Below are positions 13,255 to 24,305 of a DNA stretch of 64,000 bases, piece after piece (positions within the stretch are counted from its first letter, which is position 1; every line of letters starts with the position of its first letter). The notes under the pieces are model-generated. The model saw only the letters and a program-made list of their open reading frames with translations. It was not told the origin of the DNA and made no database searches. The stretch comes from Saccopteryx bilineata (taxonomy: Eukaryota; Chordata; Mammalia; Chiroptera; Emballonuridae): the NCBI RefSeq assembly GCF_036850765.1, contig NC_089493.1, positions 187,087,140 through 187,151,139 of the forward strand, written 5' to 3'. The translations under genes and the position numbers were made by a program.

Positions 13255-13440
13255 TTTTATCTCATGTTATCCTTATAATCATTCTTCTATGCGCAATCTC
13301 AATTATTCCCCCCCTCCCCCGTCTTTTATATAAAGAGAAATAGCTTACCTGTGATCACACATTATGTGACAGAGTCAGGATTGTACTTCGTTTTTTGGAA
13401 ATGTCAAAGCCTGCGTTCTGTCTGCCACGTGGTAATGCTT
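13255..13440 (-). repeat. MIR fragment (antisense)
   Basis: Reversed MIR order: 'gttatccttataatcattc', 'aaagagaaatagcttacctgtgatcacac', 'agagtcaggattg'. A poly-C run lies at about 13309-13319. Diverged, with approximate limits. Confidence 0.6.
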
Positions 13441-14034
13441 CTTTAATGTTTGTTGTCCTAGTTCGTTTCGCCCTCACTTACTATCAACACAGCAGTCTTC
13501 ACCTACTGCATGCTCCCTATGTCGTGTTGTGGTTCTTACAGAACGCGGTTAAATAGCTCAAATTGAAAGGCTTTTAATGAGTTCGTGATGAATGCATCTA
13601 AAAATAATTATATATTTAATTTATGGTGGTAGAGCTAGGCCTTGATATATTGAGGGTCTAGATGATCATTCACTCACCCAACGTATGCATATTAAATGTC
13701 TACATGATTCCAGATGCTGGAATTAGGTTAATGACTCAAACAGTAAGTCTTGGTTTTAATGAGTCTAACATTCTAGTGATGGACCCAGATGATACACAAA
13801 CAAATGAATAATAGCTATATTTGTATCCCTACGTAGCATGTCACGGGAAGTGCTTTGATGAAGTGGGATATGAGTTTGTCATTTGAAACAGTGTTAGATG
13901 ATGGCTGGCCACTTTTATGCACACTGTGTGAGACTACAATATGGAAAATAATTTTGACTTGAATACATCACTCTATAGAAACAGAATAACTGAGAATGAC
14001 TATATAGAGAGAAGCCTTTTGCGAGCCACTGAAC
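13441..14034. other. Unique DNA, no gene seen
   Basis: I see nothing beyond ordinary AT-rich unique sequence. Confidence 0.5.
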
Positions 14035-14245
14035 GATAGTGCTGTAGCAGTTAGGGATGTGGGCTGCAGCGCTGGCAGATTCTGTTCCACCTTTTTGGAG
14101 CTAAGTGTGCTTGCCCGGGAACATACCGCCATGAATCTTATTTTCCTCACCAAGAAAATGGGGTGACTGAGCCCCTGCAGGGCTGCTGTAATAATTAAGA
14201 GAAATGATTATTTTTCTATGAAGTGTTTTACATTGTTCTTGCCAT
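14035..14245 (+). repeat. MIR fragment
   Basis: Forward MIR order: 'gtagcagttagggatgtgggctg', 'cagattctgttcc', 'cctcaccaagaaaatgggg', 'gctgctgtaataattaagag', 'cattgttcttgccatatagtaag'. This covers most of the MIR length. Confidence 0.7.
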
Positions 14246-14649
14246 ATAGTAAGTTTCGTGGGAGGCAGCAGTGTTCATGGCAGGGGTGGTAATAGTAGTG
14301 GGAATTATTGTTGTTATTAATGTAGCTATGGAGAATCACTGAGCATTTATTTCTATGCTTTAGTGTCTTCACATGCGTTTCTTCTTCCTCCTTCCCCCCA
14401 ACTCCTCGCTGATGTAGGAAGTGTAAATAATATATGTGAAGCACTTTGACTGCATGCAGACAATTCTTTTTTCTATTGTTATGTGAGGTGTTGGAAAGAA
14501 AAACTAATTCTGGAGGTTTTTCTAAGAGCTGAATTTCCGTTTTACTATTCAGTGGGAGTTCTTGCTTAGAGATGTTTTGCAAAGCTGGTCCTAACTTCTT
14601 TAACTTGCATTTGAATAGCTGCCAAAGGCCAACACTAGAGAGGAGGCAC

Positions 14650-14651
<2 letters not shown>

Positions 14652-14680
<29 letters not shown>

Positions 14681-14989
14681 GAGACAGAGAGAGAGTCAGA
14701 GAGAGGGATAGATAGGGACAGACAGACAGGAACGGAGAAAGATGAGAAGCATCAATCATTAGTTTTTTGTTGTGACACCTTAGTTATTTATTGATTGCTT
14801 TCTCATATGTGCCTTGACCGTGAGCCTTCAGCAGACCGAGTAACCCCTTGCTCAAGCCAGCGACCTTGGGTCCAAGCTGGTGAGCTTTTTTTGCTCAAAC
14901 CAGATTAGCTGGTGACCTTGGGGTCTCGAACCTAGGTCCTCCGTATCCCAGTCCGACGCTCTATCCACTGCACCACCACCTGGTCAGGC
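14652..14989 (-). mobile_element. Type B SINE, antisense, 12-bp target duplication
   Basis: A long poly-T (the reversed A tail, from 14652) runs into 'acagagacagagagagagtcag', 'gatgagaagcatcaatcatt', 'tgccttgaccgtgagcc' and a tRNA-like head ending 'ccaccacctggtcaggc'. The repeat GAGGAGGCACTT is present at 14640-14651 and again at 14990-15001, an exact target-site duplication. Confidence 0.95.
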
Positions 14990-15001
14990 GAGGAGGCACT
15001 T

Positions 15002-15239
15002 CGTACAACGTGGGTACCCCAGGCAGTGCACCCTGCTACTACCCTGGGCTTTGCTCAGACCCCGCCCCAGAGGCACCTGAGCACCACTTGACACCTGCAG
15101 CAAGGATGCTGGGAACTCTCACGAGCCAGCTGCCTCCTGAGCTAACAAAACAACAATGGGCAGCTGTGCTCAACTCGTGCACTGGACGCAGGCCCTTTCC
15201 CCACGCAGATAGGTTTGCCATATACAAGCTTTCGGTTGA
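15002..15239. other. GC-rich unique or very old repeat block
   Basis: A GC-rich island of about 230 bp with open frames on both strands. It matches no protein family I recognise. It may be a decayed repeat, since 'ggccctttccccacgcagataggtttgccatat' feels repeat-like, but I cannot name the family. Confidence 0.35.
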
Positions 15240-15640
15240 TTTTTGTGCAGGTTTAAGATGTTCCTCCTCCCTTTTTTATTATTGTGGTAAGAACACTTCA
15301 CGTGAGATGTACCCACTTATCAGACTTTGAAGTGCGCACTACAGTACTGTTTTCTACGGGTACAGTATTGAGCAGCAGATCTTAATAACTCAGTCATCTT
15401 GCATGACTGAATCATTAGCGCCATTGAACACCTCCCTATGTTCCCTTCCCCAGCCCCTGGCAACCACAGTTCAAACCTCCCCTTCTATGTGGTCACCGCT
15501 CTTCAATACCTCATATTACTGGAATCGCGTAGCATCTGTCCTTCTCTTGTCTGGCTTATTTCACTTATTATGATGCCCCCAAAGTTCATCCGTGTTGTCA
15601 CAAACAGAAAGATTTGCTATTTTTTTTAAATGTATTTTTA
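15240..15640 (-). mobile_element. Old LINE-1 3'-end fragment (antisense)
   Basis: The reverse complement of a familiar L1 3' UTR pattern: 'gtaagaacacttcacgtgag', 'caggttcgcac'-like interval, 'cctatgttcccttccccagcccctggcaaccac', 'tctggcttatttcactta' and 'aagttcatccgtgttgtcacaa'. It contains no intact coding sequence. Confidence 0.7.
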
Positions 15641-15717
15641 GAAAGGTGCTTATGTTATATTATGTCCCACCTGTGCTTGTTCAGTTTTCCTCTAACGCTC
15701 CTTGAAAACAGTATTTA

Positions 15718-16090
15718 GGCCCTAACTGGTAGGCTAAGTAGTAGAGCGGCGACCCAGTGTGTGGATGTCCTGGGTTCGATCCCTGGTCAGGGCGCACAGG
15801 AGAAGTGACTATCTGCTTCTCTTCCCCTCCCCTCCCTCCCCCTCTTCTGTCTTTATCTCTCCCCTCCTGCGGCTAAGGCTCAGTTGATTTTAGGGACCCA
15901 GGTGCTGAGAATGGTCCCTTGAGCTTCTGCCTTAGGCACTAAATATAGCTTGGTTATGAGCATCAGTCCTAAATGGACAGAGCATCGGCCCTAGATGGGG
16001 GGTTGCTGGGTGGATCCTGGTTGGAGAGCATACAGCAGTCTGTTTCTCTATCTCCCCTCCTTTCATTAAAAAAAGAGAAAATATTGAAAA
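15718..16090 (+). mobile_element. Type A SINE (Rhin-1-like), 8-bp target duplication
   Basis: The head reads GGCCCTAACTGGTAGGCTA and is followed by the B box GGTTCGATCCC and the long body with 'gacagagcatcggcc', ending in an A-rich tail. AGTATTTA occurs just before the head and again at 16091-16098, consistent with a target duplication. Confidence 0.9.
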
Positions 16091-16098
16091 AGTATTTA

Positions 16099-17011
16099 CT
16101 TATGTATTTGTTATTATCACCTCTGTGTTTCTCCTCTAGTGTGCCTTATTGTTAGTTAACTCTGTAACTGTTCATGGTTACCTGACCGGCCAGGTATCCT
16201 GTGACCATTCTCTGTTAACTAGCTAACTACAAATATAATTTGGGACACAAAACGTCTCATGATTAGAGTGAGAACAATATTATCTTACTTAGGCTTTTAC
16301 CCAAAAAGATTGTAAAATATTTGTCTAATAATAAGTATGTCCCAGCACTCCAATTACAATATAAAACCGCATTAAAGTATGTTGAAGCAAGGGAAGAAAG
16401 TAGCTGTGAACCAAATCTCTCCCCCTCTCTCTAATGTAAAATTAAAACCTTTCAACAATCGAGGAGATAGGGAGGGAGGGACAATTAGGTAAGATTTAAA
16501 CATACTTGAAAAAGATAGTCTGGCACTTTGTGGCTTTGTGAAGAAACAGTAGTAGAATTCCTCTTATTCCAACTGAAAGCGAGAGGTAATATCCACAGAC
16601 CTGATTCAAATTCTGTTTTTTGTTTGTTTCTGAGTTACTGAGAAAGTGCTCAGTGGGAGGCATTCCGAGACCCACAGTTCAATATTACCAGGTGCACAGG
16701 AACTGATATTGTGCCGCAGCTTCTACTTAGTGGCTTACGTGGTGGGGACAGATCATGTTAACTTCACAGGGCTATGGTTCTAAGATAGGGTTAGAGATGT
16801 GGGCATCACACTGGATCAAAATAGGCATGCTGTACAATTGATATGCTTGATAATTTTGGAGGTATGTGAGTGAGCCCAGGGAAGGGCATCTGACTCACTA
16901 GAAAGTAAAAAAAAGTAGTCTCCAGAAACTGCCAAGTTGAAAAGCAATGTCTGATTTTTACATGTCATTGGAAGGAAAATATATGAGAAAAAATAATAAT
17001 TCTTTTTATTC
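16099..17011. other. Unique DNA, no gene seen
   Basis: Ordinary AT-rich sequence. No supported feature. Confidence 0.5.
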
Positions 17012-17118
17012 AAAAAAATATGAAACACTTCACGAATTTGCCTTCCTTGCATGGGGGGAGTATGTTATTCTTCTCTGCATTGTTCCAATTTTAGTATCTG
17101 TGCCACCAAAGTGAGCAC
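17012..17118 (-). pseudogene. U6 spliceosomal snRNA pseudogene
   Basis: Read on the minus strand, the copy starts GTGCTCACTTTGGTGGCAC, continues through 'atactaaaattggaaca' and 'cagagaagaataacat', and ends 'gcaaattcgtgaagtgtttcatattttttt'. That is the whole length of U6 RNA, which pairs with U4 and U2 in the spliceosome. Against the very highly conserved U6 sequence there are several substitutions: the GCTTCGGCAGC 5' stem is changed, the segment equivalent to the ACAGAGA box is altered ('gcagagaagaata'), and the region after it is rearranged ('actccccccatgcaaggaaggc'). These changes make a functional gene very unlikely. U6 copies are scattered through mammalian genomes by L1 machinery. No clear poly-A tail or target duplication is visible, so the mechanism is inferred. 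Confidence 0.92.
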
Positions 17119-17967
17119 TAAGAATTCTTGAAGTTATTCCTGCTACTATATTAAAAGAAAAATTTTACGTTATTGTAATAAAACATACATCCAATATTTT
17201 TGTACATATAAAAGTGCCGGTCAGGGGCATAGAATGCAAAAGGATGGATATGTTCACCAGTGCTCTCTGAGATTCAAGTCACAGAAAGCTACTAGCTCTT
17301 GCTAACACAAAGAGAGGGAGCTTACCAAGAAATACAAAGCTAGCTAATAGAATCGGCGTGGAAGAAGGGCACCTCTACCTTGGGCGGGACAGAGATGGAG
17401 ACCTGGGAAGGGTTCAGCCTCCAACACCATGGCACTCAGACACCTTAAAGCTGCGTGCTCTTCCATCTCCCCTGGGTCCTTTCTCTGCTTTCTGCCTCGC
17501 ACTTTTGTAGGCAAAAGTCCTCAGACCCCACAATGGCAAATAGCGTGCCTTTCATTCATGAGGACAGTAGATCTGGGCTGCTTCTCCACGTCCAATTCCA
17601 ACTATGAAAGAGCAAATATAAATGGTCCAGTCTGGGCCGCCAAGTATCTGTTTCTGGACCAGTAGGGCGTTACCAGGAAGCAGGGTCATGTCATAAAAAT
17701 ATGGTTGCTGGGACCTCGTTTATATATGAGAGTGCAAATCCCACACACACAGGGCAAAAGCCTTGTCTGGAAGAACGCTCTGAAGATGTCTACAACAAAA
17801 GAGGCTCATTCCTACCTGAGACAACACTGACACAGAGTCTGAGTGATAGCTTTCCTTTTGAAATAGTCATAGAAATAATTAAGGCGGAGAGGAAAGAAAG
17901 GCTACTGGATACTGTTGTGTTAAAATAAAGTAATATTTAAAATAGTTCCTGCTTAAAAATTTGATTT
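17119..17967. other. Unique DNA, no gene seen
   Basis: Two short plus-strand open frames (17429-17665 and 17701-17928) have no recognisable domain and no splice-site context that I can defend. I treat them as chance. Confidence 0.45.
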
Positions 17968-17980
17968 AAAGCAGAATGTC

Positions 17981-18386
17981 TGGCCCTGGCCTGTTGGCTC
18001 AGTGGTAGAGCGTCGGCCTGGCGTGCAGAAGTCCTGGGTTTGATTCCTGGCCAGGGCACACAGGAGAAGCCCCCATCTGCTTCTCCACCCCTCCTCCTCT
18101 CCTTCCTCTCTGTCTCTCTCTTCCCCTCCCACAGCGAGGCTCCATTGGAGCAAAGATGGCCCGGGCACTGGGGATGGCTCCTTGGCCTCTGCCCCAGGTG
18201 CTGGAGTGGCTCTGGTCGTTACAGAGTGATGCCCCAGAGGGACAGAGCATCGCCCCCTGGTGGGCAGAGCGTCGCCCCCTGGTGGGCGTGCCGGGTGGAT
18301 CCCGGTCGGGCGCATGCGGGAGTCTGTCTGTCTCCCCATTTCCAGCTTCAGAAAAAAAAAAAAAATTAAAAAAAAAATAAATAAAT
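17981..18386 (+). mobile_element. Full-length young type A SINE with 13-bp target duplication
   Basis: GGCCCTGGCCTGTTGGCTC is followed by 'gtggtagagcgtcggcc', the B-box region 'ggtttgattcctggcc', a pyrimidine segment, 'gaggctccattggagcaaag', 'atggcccgggcactgggg', two copies of a 'gggcagagc(a/g)tcgccccctgg' unit, 'gggtggatcccggtcggg' and an A-rich tail. AAAGCAGAATGTC at 17968-17980 is repeated at 18387-18399. This is one of the least diverged copies and a good reference for the family. Confidence 0.96.
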
Positions 18387-18399
18387 AAAGCAGAATGTC

Positions 18400-19073
18400 A
18401 TTACAAATGGATTCCCTTTGAGATGACTTCTAAGTATCTAATAAGGTTGTTCTCTCTCTCAACTGTATGAATGACAATAAACCTGTGGTTTGGGCATTTC
18501 TTAGAAATACAGTTAGTGGTGTCACTAGGAAATGGGTTTTAAAGTCAGGGATCACTAACTAGTGTTGACTATACCTGACTATACCAATTAGCTATCTTTT
18601 TTTTTTTTTTTTTTTTTAACCTATACCTGGAAAATTGTTCAAAAATTTAAACCAGAATGTTCAACTTCTATTAAAATGAATAGTCAGTTCAGATAAATGT
18701 ACAATATATAATGATGAAAATGGCATTTGTAAGTGTAACTATCACATTACTGTTTTTCTAAAAGAAAAAAATAAGAAACTGTCAGACTTAGGGTGGTTTC
18801 GAAGATAAAAAATTCAAAATTTTAAATGAGAAGTTATTACTGTACAGCTCTTTGGTCATGATTTTACTAATTAACTTATCAGTGTTATTAATGATGATAT
18901 CTAATTGAATTCCATCTCCTGTGTGTTATTTTCTCTTGCTTGCTCATATTTTCTCACTTCAAAAGATTTAAATTAAAATATACATGTATTATTGATTTCT
19001 AAAGTGAATTTTTTAAATGTATTATTTAGAAGTCCCATAGAAGTTTCTTCATAATGAATCAGAATTCAACTTG
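18400..19073. other. Unique AT-rich DNA
   Basis: A poly-T tract (about 18598-18617) is the only notable feature. Confidence 0.5.
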
Positions 19074-19086
19074 AAAAAAAAAAATC

Positions 19087-19505
19087 GAGCCCTGGCCGGT
19101 TGGCTCAGCGGTAGAGCGTCGGCCTAGCGTGCAGAGGACCCGGGTTCGATTCCCGGCCAGGGCACATAGGAGAAGCGCCCATTTGCTTCTCCACCCCTCC
19201 GCCACGCTTTCCTCTCTGTCTCTCTCTTCCCCTCCCGCAGCCAAGGCTCCATTGGAGCAAAGATGGCCCGGGCGCTGGGCATGGCTCTGTGGCCTCTGCC
19301 TCAGGCGCTAGAGTGGCTCTGGTCGCGATATGGCGACGCCCAGGATGGGCAGAGCATCGCCCCCTGGGGGGCAGAGCACTGCCCCTGGTGGGCGTGCCGG
19401 GTGGATCCCGGTCGGGCGCATGCGGGAGTCTGTCTGACTGTCTCTCCCTGTTTCCAGCTTCAGAAAAATGAAAAAAAAAAAAAAAAAAAGAAGTAAAAAA
19501 AAAAG
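19087..19505 (+). mobile_element. Full-length young type A SINE
   Basis: This is the closest copy here to what I remember of the family. The head is GCCCTGGCCGGTTGGCTCAG, the B box GGTTCGATTCC is intact, and the body keeps its CpGs ('gcgctgggc', 'ggtcgggcgcatgcggg'). The tail is A-rich with G interruptions. An A8-9TC sequence occurs on both sides (ending near 19085 and 19515), a plausible target duplication. Confidence 0.95.
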
Positions 19506-19515
19506 AAAAAAAAAT

Positions 19516-21050
19516 CAGTGATTAAAATAGCACATACTTTTTGGTCTCTGACATACGATACTCATTTTGATTTTCAAATTGGTATAACTAGTTCACTGTA
19601 CCCTTTCATATAAGTGAATAATAGGAAACTATGGAGATGAATTAGCAATTATGGCCAATGGCTTCAAGGCCTTCAAGTAAAAGATATTTAATAATTATCA
19701 ATATCTGGTTATCACATGTTTTTGTTTTAAATCTAGCTATAGGCTATCACAAACCTAACATCCTACACTCCTATCTTTTTTATTCATGGAAGGTACTAGG
19801 CAGAATTTAGTAGGGAGAAAAGTTAAATAGTTTATTTACATGTTATCATGTATTCTGGGGTAGTGTGTTTTCAACAGTTATAAGGCTTTTTAAAGTTATT
19901 CTGGTTAATGCCGGGTTAAATAATAAGGTTTCAAGTTTGTCAAATATTTTTCTGAACTCTTAATTTTAAAAAATATATTAATAGTTATCTAATGGTTATC
20001 TTAATTAAAGGGGAAGGAAATCTTAATGTCATAATACGGCCAGTAGTTATATGTTAAATAATTCATTTTTTGCAGATATAAAAAGTTTAAGTATCTGAAA
20101 GATCTGCCTCAGATTAACTCTCTCCCTGGCAATAGAGAACTGAGCAATTATATTGATTAATTGATAAAACATAGTTCCTGAAATTTTGAAATATATATTT
20201 TTAAAAGTTTTATATTTTCTTTGGAAGTTTTATAAAGACAGTTTATTTCAACTTGCATTTTGTACCTTATTTAGTTAACACTATAGAATTAACATCTTGT
20301 AGAATATTCATTTAAAATAAATTAAAAGTATCTATGGTAATGGTACAAAAACTAAAAAAAAAAAAAAATGTAAAAGAATCAATGACCGATACTACATATG
20401 ACTTGTGTTAGATTGGTTATATTACAGTTTTTTAGGAAAATTACTGTAACTGACTTTTCTTATTCTCAACAAGAATATAATTGTTCTCCTAGATATATGG
20501 ACTTTAAGGAAAAGATTCTTTATATGAAATATAATAGTCTTTCAAAGATAGAAATATGTAAGTTTTTATTGATATTTATAAAGTAATTGTTTTGTAACTG
20601 ACACTCAAGTTCTGAGAATAAAAGTAGACCAGTTGCAATCCTTCATCTTGAAAACAGATGTCCTGGGCAATGCCTCATCCTGCCAAATGGCTTCCAAAAT
20701 GGATATGCTAGAGATGATCACATTTTGTGTGATTCGTCAGCAAATAACCTGTTACACGACACTTTTAATTGTGCTTTTAAATTTAGTATAATATTAATGT
20801 ACAGTCAGTTTAGATTGTAGTAGTAAGCATACTTAAGCCAAAAACTAGAGGAAGGTTGTGGTATGCATTATTATTCTACCAGAAGAGGAACCAGATTTTA
20901 TTGACAAAGTGTCTTTGCCAAATACTCTGGATACTAAGTAAAAAATCCTCAGCCTTCTTATTTATAAGTAACAAAATGTTCAATATAATTTGGATAAAAT
21001 ATTCAAGTAACTGACTCTGTTTTTCATTTTGCTTCCTGAAGTTTGGCATC
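19516..21050. other. Unique AT-rich DNA
   Basis: No gene or intact repeat recognised. Short open frames near 20.4 and 20.9 kb lack any domain signature. Confidence 0.5.
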
Positions 21051-21276
21051 TTATAGACCAAGGGTCAGGAACCTTTTTGGCTGAGAGAGCCATGAACGCC
21101 ACATATTTTAAAATGTAATTCCGTGAGAGTCATACAATATGTTTAACACTAAATACAAGTAAATGTGTGCATTTTATGTAAGACCAACACTTTTAAAGTA
21201 CAATAAGTCTCTGAATTCTTTTTAATAACGTTGTTATGCTGTTGCTAACCAATGATGAATAAAGTACTTTTTACCA

Positions 21277-23626
21277 TTAATGCGACTTCTGGTGCTGCAT
21301 GGTTTTGCTGATGGCTTTGTAGTCTGGTTGATATCTGGTGAAGCTTCATGCAGGCGTTGAGACTTCCATCTATGAAATGTGATTGTAGGTTGATCTTAAC
21401 GTTCTTTAGATGTGAGAAAGACTGCTCACATACATACATAAAGCCAAACATTGTCAGTACAGCAATACTCACACGCTGCAGTGTGTGGTATGTGATGGGA
21501 AGCATGTTCCAAGTTTTGACAATCAGCTGGTCCGCGGTTGAAGTTTTTTCATTTCTCCCCAATTGTGTTTGCTCGCCAACTCTGCTTAGTGTCATGCAAG
21601 TCTTTCCAAATCTTCATTCAGTGACTTGAACTTATTCACCCACATTTCTAAGGCCTTCAGGTCAGCAGCTTACAGCTCAAAATCTCTGATGGGGACACTG
21701 GGGATGTAACTTAGGTTGGCGCTGTCCACTGCACACTCATGTGGATGGGTGATTAACTTAAAAAGACGAGTGCGCTCACAAAATTCTCCAAAGCGTGCTT
21801 TGAATGACTGCAGGAGATTAGATGTGAAGCCTGCTAGCTGCTGGAGATCATGGTGTTGAGCAGGGTCACTTGCTGTGCATGCATCTTTAAACTCTCCCAG
21901 TTTTTCAAAGGGTAGTAAACAACCTGTTTCAATGTTGGCGATGAAGAGTTCCAGTTTGTTTTCAAATGCAAACACTGCCTGTTGAAGGGATAAGACTGTA
22001 TTTCTAACGCCTTGCATTTTCACATTGAGCTGGTTCAGATGTTCAGTCATGTCCACGAGATAGTAGAACTTCAGGAGTCACTCACTGTTAGCTAACTCAG
22101 GATGCTCGACATTTTTCATTTCAAGAAAAGTCTGGATTTCGCTCAGACAAGCTGTGAAACGGCTGAGCACCTTCCCTCCTGACAACCAACACACATTGCT
22201 GTGCAGAAGCAGACCAGGATAATTATTCCCAACTTCATCCAGCAGTGTTTTGTTTTATTTTATTTTATTTTATTTTATTTTATTTTATTTTTTTATTTTC
22301 ATTTTTCCGAAGCTGGAAATGGGGAGGCAGTCAGACAGACTCCCGCATGCGCCCGACCGGGATCCACCCGGCATGCCCACCAGGAGCGACGCTCTGCCCA
22401 CCAGGGGGCGATGCTCTGCCCATCTGGGGCATCGCTCTGCCACAATCAGAGCCATTCTAGCGCCTGAGGCAGAGGCCACAGAGCCATCCCCAGCGCCCGG
22501 GGCCATCTTTGCTCCAATGGAGCCTCGGCTGTGGGAGGGGAAGAGAGAGACAGAGAGGAAGGAGAGGGGGAGGGGTGGAGAAGCAGATGGGCGCTTCTCC
22601 TGTGTGCCCTGGCCAGGAATCAAACCCAGGACTCCTACACGCCAGGCCGATGCTCTACCGCTGAGCCAACCAGCCAGGGCCACCAGCAGTGTTTTAAACT
22701 GGCGATCATTTAAAGCTCGGGCAACAATAAAGTTGACCACCCAAATGACCAGCAACTTCACCTCACCAAGCTGCTCGCCAGCACAAAGCACCTCCTGATG
22801 TAGGATGCAGTGAAAACTTAGGATGGGTCTCTTTTCATGTTCATGAAGAAGCGCTACGAATCCTCTGTTCTTCCCCACCATGCACGGAGCACCATCAGTG
22901 CACACTGAAATAAGTTTGTCCATTGGTAAATGTTTATCTTTAGCAAACTCAGTGAAAGACTTGAATAAATCCTCCCCTCTTGTTGTCTCTTTCATAGGCA
23001 AAACAGCAAGACTTTCCTCACGTAGTGTGTCACTGACAGCATACCTTGCAATCACGCTGAACTGGGATAATTGGCTTACGTCTCTTGACTCATCCGAAAC
23101 GAGAGAAAAGAATGGTGCTGCATTTATGTCCTTCATTTGTGTTGCCTCAGTTTGATTTGCCATGATGATGGTATGATCGTGAACAGTTCTTGCTGATTCA
23201 TTTGAATATCTTGTCTTTATCCGAAAAGTCATCAAAAAGTTCATTGGCAACATCAAACATGAATGTTTTTGCATACTCCCCATCTGTGAATGGCTTTCCA
23301 TTTCTCACAATTGCTAAAGCACCAGCAAAGCTAGCCGAATTCCAGTCACCTTGTTGGGTCCAAACATGGAGTTGCTGCTGACTAGCTTGCACTCTGCACA
23401 GTCGCTCTTGACATGCTTTCTTCCTGCTGTCCCCTGCTGGATATTTCGATGCAAATGTAGTATGGTGTGTGTCAAAGTGCCACTTTATATTTGACCGTTT
23501 CATCAATGTAATCTTATCATTGCATATTAGACACACTGCAGAACCTGCTCTCTCCACAAAGATGAATTCCTCTGTTCATTCCTGCTGAAAAGTATGATAC
23601 TCCTCAACTTTTTTTCTTTTAGCCAT
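21277..23626 (-). pseudogene. hAT transposase pseudogene (BED finger - RNase H-like - hATC)
   Basis: A cut-and-paste transposase would bind the element ends and excise the DNA. The ATG at 23624-23626 opens a lysine-rich start. Codon 17 is an in-frame stop (TGA at 23576-23578, where a tryptophan codon is likely ancestral). A BED-type zinc finger follows at 23462-23533 (Cys-x2-Cys, then His and His-His 15 to 20 residues further on). The frame then shifts near 23.2 kb. The catalytic core is still readable: a 'SDES' block with the first Asp, 'CTDGAPCMVG' with the second Asp, and the HC-x2-H block. A SINE then splits the gene. The C-terminal part resumes in 21670-22056 and 21245-21595, where 'CEQSFSHLKNVK' marks the hATC dimerisation domain. 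A further frameshift near the end puts the likely stop at 21277-21279. It cannot make a transposase. Confidence 0.88.
22239..22695 (-). mobile_element. Type A SINE inserted in the hAT transposase gene
   Basis: The SINE itself occupies about 22252-22682. CCAGCAGTGTTTT at 22239-22251 is repeated exactly at 22683-22695. The tail, on the plus strand, is a (TTTTA)n array (about 22252-22300). The head, reading on the minus strand, is GCCCTGGCTGGTTGGCTCAG. Read through, the SINE creates a spurious chimeric open frame with the upstream transposase piece (22285-23301). Confidence 0.96.
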
Positions 23627-24174
23627 CTTCCTCGTCAAAAGGGTTTCTGCAATTAGCTAGCTGACTACTTGATTAAAAGGGGAGAAGTTTACTTCCTGAT
23701 CTGACAACAACATGTATGTTACACATTATCCAATAAAAATTTGGTGGTGTCCCGGAGGACAGCTGTGATTGGCTCCAGCCACCCGCAACCATGAACATGA
23801 GCAGTAGGAAATGAATGGATTGTAATACATGAGAATGTTTTATATTTTTAATGTTATTTTCTTTTATCAAAGATTTGTCTGTGAGCCAGATGCAGCCATC
23901 AGAAGAGCCACATCTGGCTCGCGAGCCATAGGTTCCTGACCCCTGGTTTATAGGATAAAAGTGCAAACAGCCTCCAAGGTAACAGCATATTTCACAGCTC
24001 TTAAAATATACTTTCGCCTCCTTCTGTCCCAGGGATGTTTTCGTGACCCAGTGAATTCCTGGTGTTCCCAAAGCCATCGAGTATTCCTCCCCAGCTCTGT
24101 TATCTCCCCTCTCTACACCCTCCCTATTTAGAGGAATAACTTCTTCCCTTGTCTTCTGTAGAACAGCTCCCTGC

Positions 24175-24305
24175 ATCACTTCCTGCTAGCTATGGGATCT
24201 CTGTTCCTCAGTTTCCTCGCCTGTAAAATGGAGAAGGTACCGGTCTTCTTTGGTTGTTAGAAGGATTAAATATGTAAAGCCTTTCAAATTGTACCTGGTC
24301 AATTC
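24175..24305 (+). repeat. MIR fragment
   Basis: 'tgttcctcagtttcctcgcctgtaaaatgg', 'gttagaaggattaaata' and 'aaagcctttcaaattgtacctgg' follow MIR order closely. Confidence 0.8.

Larger units (their letters stand above)
21059..23945 (-). mobile_element. Nearly full-length hAT DNA transposon (defective)
   Basis: The ends are inverted repeats: CAAGGGTCAGGAACC at the left and, reading inward from the right, CAGGGGTCAGGAACC followed by 'tatggctcgcgagccagatg'. Both ends continue into the matching non-coding arms. The hexamer TTATAG lies next to each end (21051-21056 and 23948-23953) and is the likely remnant of an 8-bp target duplication. Between them, on the minus strand, sits a decayed transposase gene, interrupted by a SINE at 22252-22682. 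Without the SINE and its duplicated site the element is about 2.44 kb. I recognise it as a hAT of the kind described from bats, but the subfamily name needs a search. Confidence 0.9.

Noticed and set aside
17981..18050. tRNA gene-like heads (A box and B box) here and at the other SINEs
   Set aside because: They are SINE promoters: no complete cloverleaf, and each continues into a SINE body with a tail and target duplication.
22285..23301. 338-codon minus-strand open frame that looks like a protein
   Set aside because: It is hAT transposase core fused by read-through to an inserted SINE bounded by a 13-bp duplication. Upstream frame is broken by a stop and a frameshift.
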